Origin: Gloeophyllum trabeum ATCC 11539
Lineage: Eukaryota > Basidiomycota > Agaricomycetes > Gloeophyllales > Gloeophyllaceae
Direction: 5' to 3'
NCBI RefSeq assembly: GCF_000344685.1
Contig: NW_006920411.1
Span: 914,129-978,128 of the forward strand
DNA: 64,000 nt
Below are positions 11,053 through 25,066 of this stretch, in pieces (the stretch's first letter is position 1; each line of letters starts with the position of its first letter). The position numbers were made by a program, and so were the translations under genes. The notes below the pieces were generated by a model. The model ran no database searches. It was not told where the DNA came from and was given only the letters and a program-made list of their open reading frames with translations.

Positions 11053-11564
11053 GACCTAGCCAGAGCCATCTTCGCTGTACTTTAGATTGCAGTTAGTGCG
11101 TGAGCTCTGAATCATCGTCTTTCACCGGTTGCAATCCGCTGCGAGACATCAGGAGATGAACCCGGCATATCAATCAAGTGCACCGGCGTGCTGACACACT
11201 ATGCTACGAAAAGAAAGCAACAACACCAGTCCAGTCAATATCAGACTGAAATCAAGTGGCGTATACAGGGGGCATCTGATATCATGAAGCGATCATGCAT
11301 TTGACTGTCGCGATCGGAATCCAGTCAGAATCTCTACGATCTGTTCGGTGGTTGACCTTTTCGGCCCGGTGTTTCCCGGACCTGGACGGCGTTTCCCCCG
11401 GTAGATGCTCAATACCCTCAAATTCTTTACACATCTTCGAGAGGGAGACCTGAATACAGGTAACGGTAGGGAATTCTCCGCCTATAACATCCTCTTGATA
11501 AGAGCATAAGTATGAGTCCCCTGCTTGTACATCTACTAGTACTACGCTACTACTCTACAGCGAC
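11053..11564. promoter_or_regulatory. Divergent promoter region between prenyltransferase and O-methyltransferase
   Basis: About 0.5 kb separates two start codons pointing away from each other, so the genes may share control. I see no exon. No specific transcription-factor site can be assigned from sequence alone. Confidence 0.5.
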
Positions 11565-13417
11565 ATGGATGCTTTATCCGAACTAAGAGCACTCTCTGAC
11601 CTGATCAAGAACTCCATCGAGACTGTAGAGACTGTCTGCAAGCGTAACGGGCAACCTTATCCGTCATCGCATGCGCCCTTCACGATGGCATCCGAGGCCA
11701 TCCGCATCGATCCAGAGATTTCCCAGGCAGGGACGACTATCGTGGCAGCGGCCTCGCAACTAATCGTTGCAGTACGACCTCCTCCCTTGACTCTGGTTGC
11801 TACTGCCCTGCAGGTGAGCTAGGGTCTGGCGGTCCGGGACTGCTAGTGATGGTTTTATTGCAGTACCATGTGTCATCCAGCCTCGGCACTGTTCTACAAT
11901 TGAATGTAGCAGAAATATTGCGATCTGCTGGTCCCCAAGTGTGTCGATATTCGTCGTTGATGCCACATTTTACTGATACCATGTCCATGACAATAGGGGC
12001 TCCATGTCGGGAAAATAGCTTCCCTGTGTAATACTGACCCCACGAAACTTGGTTGGTATCCATAGCAATGTCAACGTCTCATCTTCTATATTAATTCCTT
12101 CATTTGTAGCCCGGCTTCTCCGACTACTATGCACTACTCATATTTTCACAGAACTTGCTCCAGACGTGTTCACCCATAACCGCATTTCTTCCATGCTTGA
12201 TACCGGAAAACCGCTGGAGACTATAACGGCTTCCCCCGATGCTAAGCACGACGGCACGCTAAGCGTCTCAGCTTTGCTTGAACATATGTTCGAATTTTCC
12301 CGCTTCTCTGCTCTCAGTCCGGACTAATGGTATGTCATCAGGACGGATGAAAGCCTGAAGTCATCTGCCTTCCTAGTAGAGGTCATGAAAGATCCGGAGA
12401 CCGCCAAATCTGGGGAGCCTAACTGCACTCCCTTCAACCGAGCCTTTGGTACTGATTTGCCGGGGTTTGCCTGGTTCGAGAGGCCAGAGAACCGTGCAAA
12501 GCTGGTCCGATTTGGCATCGGTATGGAAGGAGCTCGGAATATGGCGAAGCCTGGTAATATATACGAAGGTAATCGCTCATAATTACTTATATGGTTTGAA
12601 TTATTATGAGGCGATCAGGTTTCAAGTGGGAAGACCTTCCCCAGGGTGCCCTGGTTGTGGATGTGGGCGGAGGCATTGGGTCACAGTCGCTTGCTCTCGC
12701 CAAGAAATATGATCGCCTTCAGTTCTTGGTCCAGGACCGTGCTCCAGTCATTGCGGAAGCACACAAAGTAAGGATATGCATGATCGTGCCATGTGTTCGC
12801 TTCTCACTCCACCTAGTTCTGGCAAAGGGAGATGCCCTTGGCAATAGAATCCGGAAAAGTGAAATTACACGGTTTAGCGTGCACTTTATATTGACTCGAT
12901 TGATCACTGACGGTAGTACATCCTTCGATTTGTAGGGCATGACTTCCTCAGCCCTCAGCCGGTCAAGGATGCGGCAGTTTTCTTGTTGCGAATGATTCTC
13001 CACGACAGTTCAGATGCATATTGTGTCAGAATTCTACAGCATCTCCGACAGGCTGCAAAAGCCAACACACAGCTGGTGGTTGTGGACAGTTGTCTATCTT
13101 ATGCATGCGAGGACAGTACCATTGCTAGCACCGTACCAGGCAATGATATGCCGCGTCCCCCGAAACCTCTTCTAGCCAACGGTGGACAAGCGAATATCAT
13201 CTCATATCTGTCAGATTTACAAGTAAATTGATGGATGTTCTGGTCAAAGTTGGTTTGCTGACCTTCCGAATAGATGCTTACTCTGCTCAATGGAAGTGAG
13301 CGTACGGTCGCCCAGTTTGCCGATTTGTTTGAACAGTCTGGCTGGAAACTAGCCAGAGTACATCATGGAGTAGGTTTTGCGGGTCTTAACTCAAAATTTA
13401 TTGGTATTCCTGCATGA
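11565..13417 (+). CDS. SAM-dependent O-methyltransferase (plant/fungal OMT2 type)
   Basis: Transfers a methyl group from SAM to a phenolic hydroxyl. About 480 residues from nine exons. The N-terminal dimerisation/winged-helix part has GLHVGKIASLCNTDPTKL joined to ARLLRLLCTTHIF, then ELAPDVFTHNRISSML. The C-terminal Rossmann domain has ALVVDVGGGIGSQSL (motif I), GHDFLSPQPVKDAAVFLLRM, and ILHDSSD, whose His is the usual catalytic base (family usually HDWSD). It ends SGWKLARVHHG..FIGIPA. All junctions I reconstructed keep the frame with GT-AG introns, for example 11814-11865 and 12050-12110. Start chosen at the Met opening the first homologous exon. It lies between prenyltransferase and halogenase, so its substrate is probably the prenylated or halogenated phenol (inference). 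Confidence 0.88.
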
Positions 13418-13849
13418 GAGGGGGGTATTATACCTGTCGACCGACTTGTAATATCAGTTGTGAAATTCTTGACTTTCGTCCATCATGCTCTATATGAAGG
13501 GAGCCGTGGGCATCTCGCGATGCGTTCAGCAAGCGCTATTTTGTGGGCATCGGACTGCCTGCCGTTGCCAATTCTTCCATTTCACATGGAGGCGGGCGGT
13601 CAGAGATAAACTCGCAGCAATACCGAACCATTACTTAATATTGCAGGGTGTAGTCCAAGACCCGGGCCATAATATTGAGATATAGTTCTAGGTCGATGGA
13701 GTCTTTTATATAGTTCTAGGTCGATGGAGTCTTCTGACACCAGTGTTTTTGTGGACTCGATGTCCTGGCTATTTTCATGTATTAACGGCTACAGCCTGAG
13801 CTTGCTCTCGAAATTCGAACCGCTTAACCCAGCTCAGACTGGACTCTAT
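13418..13849. other. Region between convergent OMT and halogenase genes, with a short tandem duplication
   Basis: Both flanking genes end here. A 25-base unit starting TATAGTTCTAGG occurs twice, at 13681-13705 and 13709-13733, with period 28. No gene recognised. Confidence 0.5.
13681..13733. repeat. Two-copy 28 bp tandem repeat
   Basis: Identical 25-base copies TATAGTTCTAGGTCGATGGA... separated by three bases. It lies 3' of the halogenase. It reads as a simple replication-slippage duplication. Confidence 0.85.
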
Positions 13850-15953
<2,104 letters not shown>

Positions 15954-17650
15954 AATATTGCGACTACGGCTAGTAACAGATACCGCAGAATCTCGTAGGA
16001 GATGCTTGGGTGGATGTGTCTCTAAGGTGTCTTCTACTTATTGAGAAGCCCTGGTAAATTATGTCTGCTAGTGCAAATTTGTGTCCATGATCAGGTTTCG
16101 TGTCTGACTAGTCGCTTAAGATCTAGGCATTCGATGATTTGGGGCCCGTGGTGTGGGAATCGAGGACAGTATTTTCAGCAACCTACTAGTAACGCGTCCC
16201 AGAAAACGAGGTCGGATATAATCTGATCTACCAAACCAAGCGCGGAAGCAGAGGCCCGGAGTCAAGGAGTTGTCCGTCAGTACGTCGGCGTTGTTTCACT
16301 TGAAGCAAATGATTTACTCATGGAGAGTTCAGAACTAACTGTAGAACGCCCGAGAAGCGGATCATTTGTCAACGGCTTCCACGGCCACGGCCAACTTGTA
16401 GGTCTCCAGCACATCACTCCCAATAATAGAAGACGCTCACCGATAAGCTTCATGAATCGGATATGCCGTGATATTTGTTTGACACAGGTGGACCCTCTGC
16501 CACACCATATGGTAAGGCGGTTTCCAGCTCCACCCGACCGGTAGATTTCTGGAAAGAATGTGGAGGCCAAGGACCCGCAGATTGTTCGAAAAAGTACCTG
16601 TATTGCGGATAGACATGAGTCCATCCTGTTACAACTCACTAAGAACGCCGAAGTGGTAGTACGAACACGTATACACATGATCTCATTCCATATGATGTCG
16701 TCCGCTCGAGTGTTAAGGACCGACCTGGAATCGTTGTCCGCCTGTATTTGCATTCCTGATACCTAAAGTATGTCTTTTCGACGTGTCTCGTGCTTCAGTC
16801 TTAGCCTTCAGAACTACACTGGTAGTTGCATTGCGTTCGTACCCCTGATTACGGAGGCGACAAGTTAATGCGAGTCTCGGATCCAACGGCAGGTACATGA
16901 CACAAGCAGATTGGTACCTAGTTCAGGGAATCCCAGAGGCGAGACAACTACTAGATGATGGCACTCGGACTAAATATTTGCGTGATAATAATATGCTGCC
17001 TGGGTCGACGCACCGTAAATGCAAGATGAGGTGAGATGAAGTCTATCGCGATATCGGGTAAGCCATAAGCCATCAGCACAAAACCTAACCCGAGAACCGC
17101 CGGCATGCCACCGAGTAGTACTGCAATTTGGCAAACCGCAGTGCAATCCTGCGGTTACGCTCTCGTACAGTACAGTCGAAACTGCTTTCATGGGCCGCTT
17201 ACCGCGGCTGCACTCAAGTTCGTGAGCATGTACTACTAGTACCAGCACTAAATATAACTTCAGTTGCGATCTGACCCCTGTTCTCATTAACATTCCAGAA
17301 CGGGTACGTTGGGGAGACCGTTCAGACTCCCCGCTTCGAAGACGGACGCGCAACCAAACTTCCGAGACGATATACTGCTCTTACGGACGACGGCCGGAGT
17401 TACGCTGATGTCGGTGACGGGCCAGCCTGTCTCTTATGGACTCACTGAGAAAGCGATCTACTAATTATAGCAGTGACATATCAGAAGGCTAGAAAAGAAC
17501 GTGGGGCGGAATAATAGACGACGTCCCATTGTTGGTATTATCGAGCGCCTGCATAGTAGCGACGTGAACAAACTGCAGCAGTCGTTATCAAGGGAGGGAC
17601 AGGTACCGTGGGCACAACCAATCGTCGAACGCTTCTGTCCACCTGCCGGG
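15954..17650. other. 1.7 kb between halogenase and second OMT, no recognised gene
   Basis: The stretch probably includes promoters for both flanking genes. The minus strand at 16277-16753 stays open for 158 codons, but no reading frame gives a protein I recognise. An in-frame extension of the second OMT upstream to 17501 is open but looks unlike the family. A decayed gene is possible. Confidence 0.35.
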
Positions 17651-19583
17651 ATGTGTGATACACCACAGCTGACGGAGCTCCAAGCACTTCAGGCCACCCT
17701 CAACTGCGCCCTGAATGTCGTCAACGAGGAGATACAGGAGTGCCGGTTTCCTCCTCTCAGGAATTTAGATTTGCAGCCCCACCCCCTCGATGATTCCAAT
17801 CTGATCACCAGTCCCAGACTGTATGAAGCAAGGCGACTTGCGATAGGTAATTGTACTCTTTCTATCGCGCATTGGAAAGCGTGCTCAAGTCTCGATTTTT
17901 CTGCCTCTATGTCACAAGCCGCCATGGTCAGGTTCGACCCATCACTTACGAAACTCAGCTTACCGTTGACGAACAGGGACAAATCAAGAATCTTTTACAA
18001 AATCCATTTGAAAAAGTCCGCGAACATTGTTTCGCGGTGTATGATTCTGCATGCCTCGACATATTCGTAAAGACGGGAATTCTGGATTTCCTCGCTGAAT
18101 TGCCGGATCGTCGTCTCGGAGCCGACCTGCAGCAGCTGCACGAGGCGCTGGACCTGGATTCCGTCAAACTCGCGGTTATTCTCCGATACCTTTCCACACA
18201 AGGATGGCTCAATGAGCGTGAAGAAGGCATTTTTTGTCTCACAAGGTCGTCACTGGAGCTGTGCAGAGGTCGTGGTGGAAGGGCTCTGGTAATGTAAGTA
18301 ATCTCGTCCATTAGTATATATCATGCGCTGACAACCGTGCGTCTTGTTATGCTATCCAGGACACCTGGACGCGCGGATATTGCAAGCAAAACACTGCAAA
18401 TGATAACACACCCTGAGTGGAGATATTCTACTGCGGCGAATCACACTGCCTTCCAGCTGGCGAACGACACCAGCCTACCCTTTTTTTCATACCTGGAGCA
18501 GAAGCCAGAGCTTCTGGACCTTTGGGGCGCATCTATCAAGGTAGCAATAGTGTTCTACCTATATCTAAGCTGACCTTCTGTCAAGGCCTTCGGAGAAGTC
18601 TGTAGGCAAACCACGTTAACTGATTATCCCTGGGAATCCTTGGGAACGTGTACGTTCGTGGATTGCGGGGGAGGGCATGGCGACCTTTGCATCGATTTGT
18701 CTAAATTGTGAGTCGTCGTCTTTTCTCGGGACCGAGACGATAGTTAATGAGGCTGTAGGTTGCCAGGATGTAGGTTCGTTATACAAGAGCGCCCTGAGAT
18801 GGTGCCAATGGCTTTGGCCAACCTGTCTACCCAAGCCCCAGAGGCTACACAGCACGGGAGGATCACAGTTGAATCTCATGATTTTTTTACTCCACAGATA
18901 AGGAGAGGTGACAGTATTGTCTATCTACTGCGCCACATTCTGTAAGTCGTTGTCATTCTGCGCCGCTGGAGGCTAATCGATGGTTGGATCGTTTCAGGCA
19001 CAACTGGTCCGACGACAGCAGTGTACGGATTCTTTGTCGTTCAAGGCGGGTAACCGCTTACTAGGCAGTAGATCACCATTCTCAAACTCCTCGCGGAAGC
19101 CGCAGGGTCGGATGTGCGTCACGGTCTACGATTACCCCATATTTATCTGTCTAATACGGCTTTATCTGTGTTCTATTCACAGACGAAGGTCCTTATCATC
19201 GACATGGTCATTTACCCTTGTATAATTCGGGAAGCTGAGGGGAACACACGGGGACCCATTGTGGACTTGGACGAGCTTCGTCATGGTGAGCACTACCAAA
19301 GGGTGACACCACCCGCGTTCATTCCCGCAAATATGGGCTCGAGTGCAAAAGTAGCCATGGCTATATGCACTCACATGATGAGTACATACAATTCCTACGA
19401 AAGGTCTGAGGTGAGCATACCGCCATTGATCGACCTGGGATTTTGACTTACTTCGCACCGCAGTCTCAGTGGCGGAACCTTCTTGAGAGAGCTGGGCTCG
19501 CGATAACACGGATTTCACCGCTTCGCGCCAACGAATCGATCATTGAATGTGAACCAGTACGAGTATCCATTCGTTGCCCGTAA
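17651..19583 (+). CDS. SAM-dependent O-methyltransferase, second, divergent type
   Basis: Another phenol/enol O-methyltransferase. It has an N-terminal leader (LTELQALQATLNCALNVVNE), EARRLAI, and a helical domain with KVREHCFAVYDSACLD and LAVILRYLSTQGWL. Later come MITHPEWRYS, LLDLWGASIK joined to AFGEVCRQTTLTDYPW, then CTFVDCGGGHGDLCIDL (SAM motif I), RFVIQERPEM, VESHDFFTPQ, and YLLRHILHNWSDD with the catalytic His. It ends SQWRNLLERAGLAITRISPL. The exon 1-2 junction (17860-17985) is ambiguous; the remaining junctions keep the frame. Start set at 17651 because similarity begins there; an in-frame ATG at 17501 adds 50 residues. It shares only the fold motifs with the OMT at 11565, so the two probably methylate different positions (inference). 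Confidence 0.85.
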
Positions 19584-19856
19584 CATCAGAGCAGCTGTCG
19601 GAGTTGTGGCGGTCACGAGTAGCATGTGGATGGAACATATAATGGTGTACCGAACTAATCCCATGCATCCTTTAGCGTACTAAATACAACGTCTACTCGG
19701 TGTTATACCCCTGGAGCGTATTCGGATTAGCTATACCAGAGTTTGCGAAGTTACAAGTTGGAAATACATAGATATGTTGTGGCAGCTGGCGCCGTATCAG
19801 GGGTCCTTGTACCCGAAGTATTCCTAGAACGGACCAGGAAGATTTCCACTTTGGGC

Positions 19857-21122
19857 ATGAACGCTCGCTTGCTCGCGCACAAATCCCGGCGGACCCTGCT
19901 CAAGAGCTTCAGGCCCTCTGCTATGACACTCCCCAGCGTGCTGCGTTGTACACCATCGTCCATCACTTTCTCCGGGGACGGCGACCCTGTCGTCTCATCT
20001 CCCGAGACCACTAGTGCACTGGAAGCTGCTTCTCGTGTGCTGCACGATCGCCGGCCAGTAGTCTTCCCGACGGAGACTGTCTATGGTCTCGGTGCGCTAG
20101 CTTTGAACTCCCGTGCGGTCTCGCAGATTTTTAGTACGAAGGGACGGCCCCCCGATAATCCCCTCATCGTGCATGTGTCGTCTCGGGCAATGCTCAGCAG
20201 TGTCCTTCCCAAAGGATACCAAATATCGAGACTTAATGAACTGCTCATCGGACGATTCTGGCCGGGGCCTTTGACTCTGCTATTTCCCTGTGATCCAACC
20301 ATTGTACCATCTATCGTCACGGCTGGCCAACCAACAGTAGCGATTCGGATGCCTTCACATGTTGTAGCTCGGGCTCTGATCGCTGGAACGGGCGCGCCCT
20401 TAGCTGCACCCAGCGCTAACTCTTCGGGAAAACCGAGTCCCACACGAGCAGAACATGTTCTGCAGGACCTGGGCGAGAAGGTTGATCTGATACTTGACGG
20501 AGGGCCTTGCGATGTTGGTGTAGAAAGTACAGTGGTGGATGCATTGCATGAAGACGGTAATGTCCGTATCCTACGTCCAGGAGGGGTGACTGTGGAAGAT
20601 ATCGAGGCCTTGGTATCCAAGATGTATCCTCACAACGAGAATAAACCTCAAGTTTTAGTACACCGACGAGATTACCAGGATGAAGCAATTGAGCACGCTC
20701 CGACTACTCCGGGTATGAAGTATCGACACTACTCTCCCTCAGTCCCGGTCACGCTCTTGTATACCACCACCGATCCCCCGCCAGATCAACAGTCTATCGC
20801 CGCCTCTGATTTCCTCTCCTCTCTCCTCGACTCCTCGCGACCAATCGTCATCCCGCGCGTAGGCCTTTTGGCCTCCGATGAATCACCTCTGGTTCGGATC
20901 GCAGAGTCTTCATATGGAATACAGTGGGTTTATCGATCTTTGGGACCCGCCGATAATCCAGCTATCGCCGCTCAGCGTTTGTTTGACGGGCTGCTTTCCC
21001 TTGAGAAAGATGGCGTGACTCAAATACTAGTAGAAGAAGTCAAGGAAGTTAAGGAAGGGCTGGCTTTCATGAATCGGATTCGGAAGGCTGCGGGAGCATC
21101 CGTATGGATACGAATTGTGTAG
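19857..21122 (+). CDS. SUA5: Threonylcarbamoyl-AMP synthase Sua5/YrdC
   Basis: Makes threonylcarbamoyl-AMP from Thr, bicarbonate and ATP for the t6A37 modification of ANN-decoding tRNAs. Intronless. The YrdC domain has VVFPTETVYGLGA, the KGRPPDNPLIVH (KxR...PL) site, FWPGPLTLLF, VAIRMPSH and APSANSSGKPSPT. After the linker with TPGMKYRHYSP comes the C-terminal Sua5 domain. The frame is open back to 19743. Met at 19857 starts a basic, amphipathic leader (MNARLLAHKSRRTLLKSF) fitting mitochondrial import, while Met at 19923 would give a cytosolic form, as known for dual-localised Sua5. A housekeeping gene sitting between cluster-like genes. Confidence 0.93.
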   Translation: MNARLLAHKSRRTLLKSFRPSAMTLPSVLRCTPSSITFSGDGDPVVSSPETTSALEAASRVLHDRRPVVFPTETVYGLGALALNSRAVSQIFSTKGRPPDNPLIVHVSSRAMLSSVLPKGYQISRLNELLIGRFWPGPLTLLFPCDPTIVPSIVTAGQPTVAIRMPSHVVARALIAGTGAPLAAPSANSSGKPSPTRAEHVLQDLGEKVDLILDGGPCDVGVESTVVDALHEDGNVRILRPGGVTVEDIEALVSKMYPHNENKPQVLVHRRDYQDEAIEHAPTTPGMKYRHYSPSVPVTLLYTTTDPPPDQQSIAASDFLSSLLDSSRPIVIPRVGLLASDESPLVRIAESSYGIQWVYRSLGPADNPAIAAQRLFDGLLSLEKDGVTQILVEEVKEVKEGLAFMNRIRKAAGASVWIRIV

Positions 21123-22422
21123 TCGTGCAATTCTTTACGTTCCTCAAGCTCGCAGTTGACAATATTTTTCACGAAAGACATGAACAATTCAGATTGTATA
21201 CATGCGCTTGGGATGTTGGAGCAGAGAGGTGGGGACAGTTCATAAGTTATATATCGGCGCCGCCACCGGTTTAAGGAGCGTATCTATGCGTGTTTAGCCA
21301 GTGCGAAGGTACGACAAATGCATTCAATGAGTCGTTCTCGTCCATATATCGTTCCGCTGATAGTGTTGCCGCTGGCAGTACGACCCGGGTGAATCTGATC
21401 ACCCGAATGTTGCCAGCTGGCCCTTCACTGCTTTGACTTGCCGTTTCGACTCCGTCTGGTGAAGTACGTCAGTGTTGCCTCCGCCTTATGTGACTCTGCG
21501 CTGAACTTTGATCAGACACACATACGACAAAGTCCCCAGTACCGCGGGCAAAACCAGGATGTGATTTGCCTAGGCACAGTGATGATGTCTACCTAATGAC
21601 CATGACAACCTCAGGGACAGAACATCCGGCGATTGATGAGATTATTTGAGGAGTTTATGTTGTTAGTAGCTCCTATTCCTGAGGTCTACAAGCCGCTCTA
21701 CCTTCATTGGCCCTTCTTATAACCGGGTGATGATCAGCCTCAGCCTGTTTCAACGCCAAAGTCCGAATGTCCCTCTAGATAGTGGCACCTTCCAAGAGCA
21801 AGAGCATTATCGCGAGTTCCATTATGCAACCCTGTTGCAGCCCGCTATTGGGGCGTACGGAGTAGATCTACTCCGCCTCTGGTAAGTTCTATGTTATGCT
21901 AATACAGCATTATTAATAAGATCTCTGTATTCAACACAAGGGTCAATATCGCACTGATGTATGCATCAGTGTAACATGATCAGAAATTTGAGATTCTGGG
22001 GTGGTGGACACGGTCGTAGCAGAGGTGTCATAGCCTGCAACGTCACCATCCATCAACAGAATAAGGCTGCGCTATTGGAGAGAGGGGCCTGATTGGGCCC
22101 ATTCAACATTGCATCCACCATAGGGTCGCGTTCTCCTTTCTCCCGAGTATACGTGCGTGCATGCGCACTTGACGGGATTCGTCACTCGTAGATCATCGCT
22201 ATCATTCCTCGTGTGCGCCGCAGACATGCTCACCGGCCTTTCCAGTAATAAATAACATTCGAGCACATTCCCCGCTTCAATACTTCTTTCCTCGTCGTGA
22301 CATGATCATTCAGTACTCAAGTGTAACAGCTGAGTGCAACTCCAACCCGGCGCGAAATACTACTACTCGCCTGCGAAAGAGCACGGCGAGCTCATAATTC
22401 TGTAATATCCCATATTGTACAC
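21123..22422. other. 1.3 kb intergenic, no gene recognised
   Basis: Lies between the convergent SUA5 and methyltransferase genes. No open frame of note or familiar protein wording. Sequence is unremarkable apart from short GC-rich inverted words near 21260. Confidence 0.45.
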
Positions 22423-23588
22423 TTAATTCTCGCTCGGCGGTTTCTGAGCGCAGAAAACACAAAGATTAATAGTGCTACCTTCAGTTTCATCCCATTCCCT
22501 AGCCAATCCATCCATCATAGAATCGAATTCTTCCTCCGATGAAATAAATCCTAAGCCTCCCGCTTTTAGTACTGGGGTCTTCATGCCTCGGAAGACGTTC
22601 AAGAAACTCTCCCGAGTCTCGATGCCCTCATCTCCAGCCCAAGCGCCAACCGGCAGATGCAGTTCCCGCACTTCGACGCTTTCAAAGCCGGCCTCCCAAA
22701 GAAGATCAGGCATATGGGTTGCGCAGTCCAAGAGCAGCCCTCTGGCTGAGAAAAGGGCTTTGTTTAAAGCCCTCTGCCGCATGGTCACGGGCTTGTTGTC
22801 GGCACCTTGTTCCTCCTTCGCTTCGAGAAGCTGGACCCATCCGCCAGGTGCGAGGACTCGATGGATCTCACGGAGGACCTGGGGCCATTCCTTCGCCTGA
22901 AGGCCCGCAATGAGAAGTCGCTGATGCACGAATGTGAAGGCATCTTGCCAACCGTCGGGAAGTCGCAAAGCCGTTTCTACGGAAAAGTTGACGTTTTCCG
23001 GTTTACTGGACGGAAACAGACGGGATTCTATGTCGATTCCTTGCAGACCAACTTCAGGGGGGACCGCTTTTGCGATATCTAATAACCAAATCCCTGAACG
23101 ACTGTGAATATTTCAAACGCAATTGAGTGTGAAGAGTCGTATACCTGATCCTGTTCCACAATCCAAGATTTTATCGCCCTTCTTTATAGAGAGGGGGACT
23201 ATGAAGAGTCTGTTGCCCAACGCACGACAGATAACGCGGTGCTGAAGCTCAAGTCTGGAAGCGGTTTCTTCTGAGTTGTCCACCAAAGGAGAGAAAATCC
23301 AGCGTAGCTAACCTACTGCGTTCCTCATCATCTGACGGCAGAATATATTGCGCACCCGGGAAGGAGTGGAATGCTCTCGGTTTGTGTTCAATGACTTGTG
23401 GTAAGGCGGAAGCAGTGCTTGGTTTATCGGCGAGCATTACGATATCGTATGCGATGAACGCAAGTCTGGCTGCGTCCCGCCCGACGTGAGCGTAATTCGC
23501 AAGGAGGTCTTTTGCGGTAAAGGGATAACCACAGGAGGATGTCCGAATCACCTGAGTCAGGAGCTATATCGAGAAGTGATGTTCCCAT
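22423..23588 (-). CDS. LaeA/TAM-like SAM methyltransferase (copy 1)
   Basis: Class I methyltransferase of the large fungal LaeA/TAM-like group, often found in secondary-metabolite clusters; its substrate is unknown. Exons give DLLANYAHVGRDAARLAF, FPGAQYILPSDDEER, LELQHRVICRALGNRLF, DKILDCGTGS-GIWLLDIAK (SAM motif I split by an intron), QGIDIESRLFPSSKP, FTFVHQRLLIAGLQ, LAPGGWVQLLEAKEEQG, then GIETRESFLNVFRGMKTPV. About 330 residues, normal length. It is a clear paralogue of the gene at 33526-34647, which lies on the opposite strand. The start at 23588 assumes a small first intron; Met inside IVMLADKP is an alternative. Confidence 0.85.
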
Positions 23589-25066
23589 TATGAGAATCCC
23601 GCGGATCGTTCAATTCAAGAACAGCCATTCCAAGGTTAGCGCGCAAGTTGTACGTCGGGGGTGAGGAAACTGCGTCGGTATTTTTGGCTCTCCCGCTTCG
23701 ACATTCCACATGCCGGCGATGCTAACGTAGTGGAGATATGCATATGGGTCCCATCCCGGAACCAAAGAGGATTACGAAATTTGTGGCCGAGCTCTGAGAC
23801 ATACTTACTAGCTCTGAACGAATCGAGATTCCGATGGCCATCCAGCCCTTAAGCTTAAGCCTCAAGGAAGGAATGGCATCGTAGACCTTTGATTCGTACA
23901 GGCAGAGGAGTATCGGAGGGTGCAGCTCCAAGGCCAGCTGCAGCCTGCAGGGCATGTCAGTGTCCGACAGGTGCTATATCGTCCGCGTCGGCCCTGCACT
24001 CAGCTACTGTTGATCAGACAAGGTGCAACCGGCTGGGATAGTATAGAGACTGTTTGCGAGGAAGGTACTCGCGATCGTACCCTGTCTAAGCACATGTACA
24101 CAGCAATAGACAACGATGGCTCAGTACTGGGGCCCGTGCTCGGTACGTCCCTGGCCGCAGTGAACGTTGTTCCGTTAATATGATATTCGGGCGATTTGAG
24201 CGTCTGAGTGCGATTCGTCGGAACATCCCTCGCGTTCCAGTGCATATCCATTGGTCATGGATATGCTGCCTTCTCAGATATCGTACATATCTTCACTTCT
24301 GCTTCGAATCCGAAGATTCATGGAAAGTCATTGGAAACACAACTCTCATCTAACGTTCATTCTGACGGGAGCAGTCCGCCGAACAGGAGCACCGCAGTTT
24401 ATCTTTCCCTCACCCGGGCCCACGACACGGGTGGGAACAAGCTCCATCCTTCCGGATTGTTTCTGGGGCATGGATTCATTCCACACTAGCCCGCCCTAGG
24501 CTTGATACTGCGCCTCCTAATGCTATTTTTCTCGTCGCTTTTCCGTATTACACTGCCAGATTCTGCCGCTCCGAGGTTATCAGTCTTTTACAATTGTCTG
24601 CGGTAACTGTAATCTCTCCCGTGATGTTCACCCGTCTCTGTTTCATGAATATGATCTTGCTGAGAGTATATTGATTGATGACATATGACATTCTACCGGA
24701 GACTAGTATCACATTGATTGCCTATAATCAGAGACGGTGGGACGTGAACTCGAAGCTTGGTCATGTACTTCCTAGCCTAGCCATGGTGGCTGCAAAACAA
24801 TGGTGAGATCGACAAGCAGTCCTCAGGACCTCGCTTACGGGATGTCGCTCCATCTCATCTCTCTCAATAATCGCCGCATCGAACTCATGAGCGTGGATGT
24901 GTATGGGGCAACTCTTGCATTGGTGCATTTTAGAGGACTTGGCTGATTGTGTCCATGGTCAGTCCATAGAATACCAGGGATGTCCCGTATACACAAGATT
25001 TGCAGCAACTACCCTCACTATCAATACCAACAAATATCATGCCTATGAGATAGTCAGCTAATGCTG
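23589..25066. other. 1.5 kb intergenic, no recognised gene
   Basis: Open frames of under 95 codons occur on both strands (for example minus 23722-23955 and plus 24208-24489), without familiar motifs. Probably the promoter of the methyltransferase plus the 3' flank of the hydrolase. Confidence 0.4.

Noticed and set aside
16277..16753. Terpene synthase fragment (DDIIWNE-like wording)
   Set aside because: No second metal motif, no surrounding helices, and the frame is broken; the resemblance is too weak.
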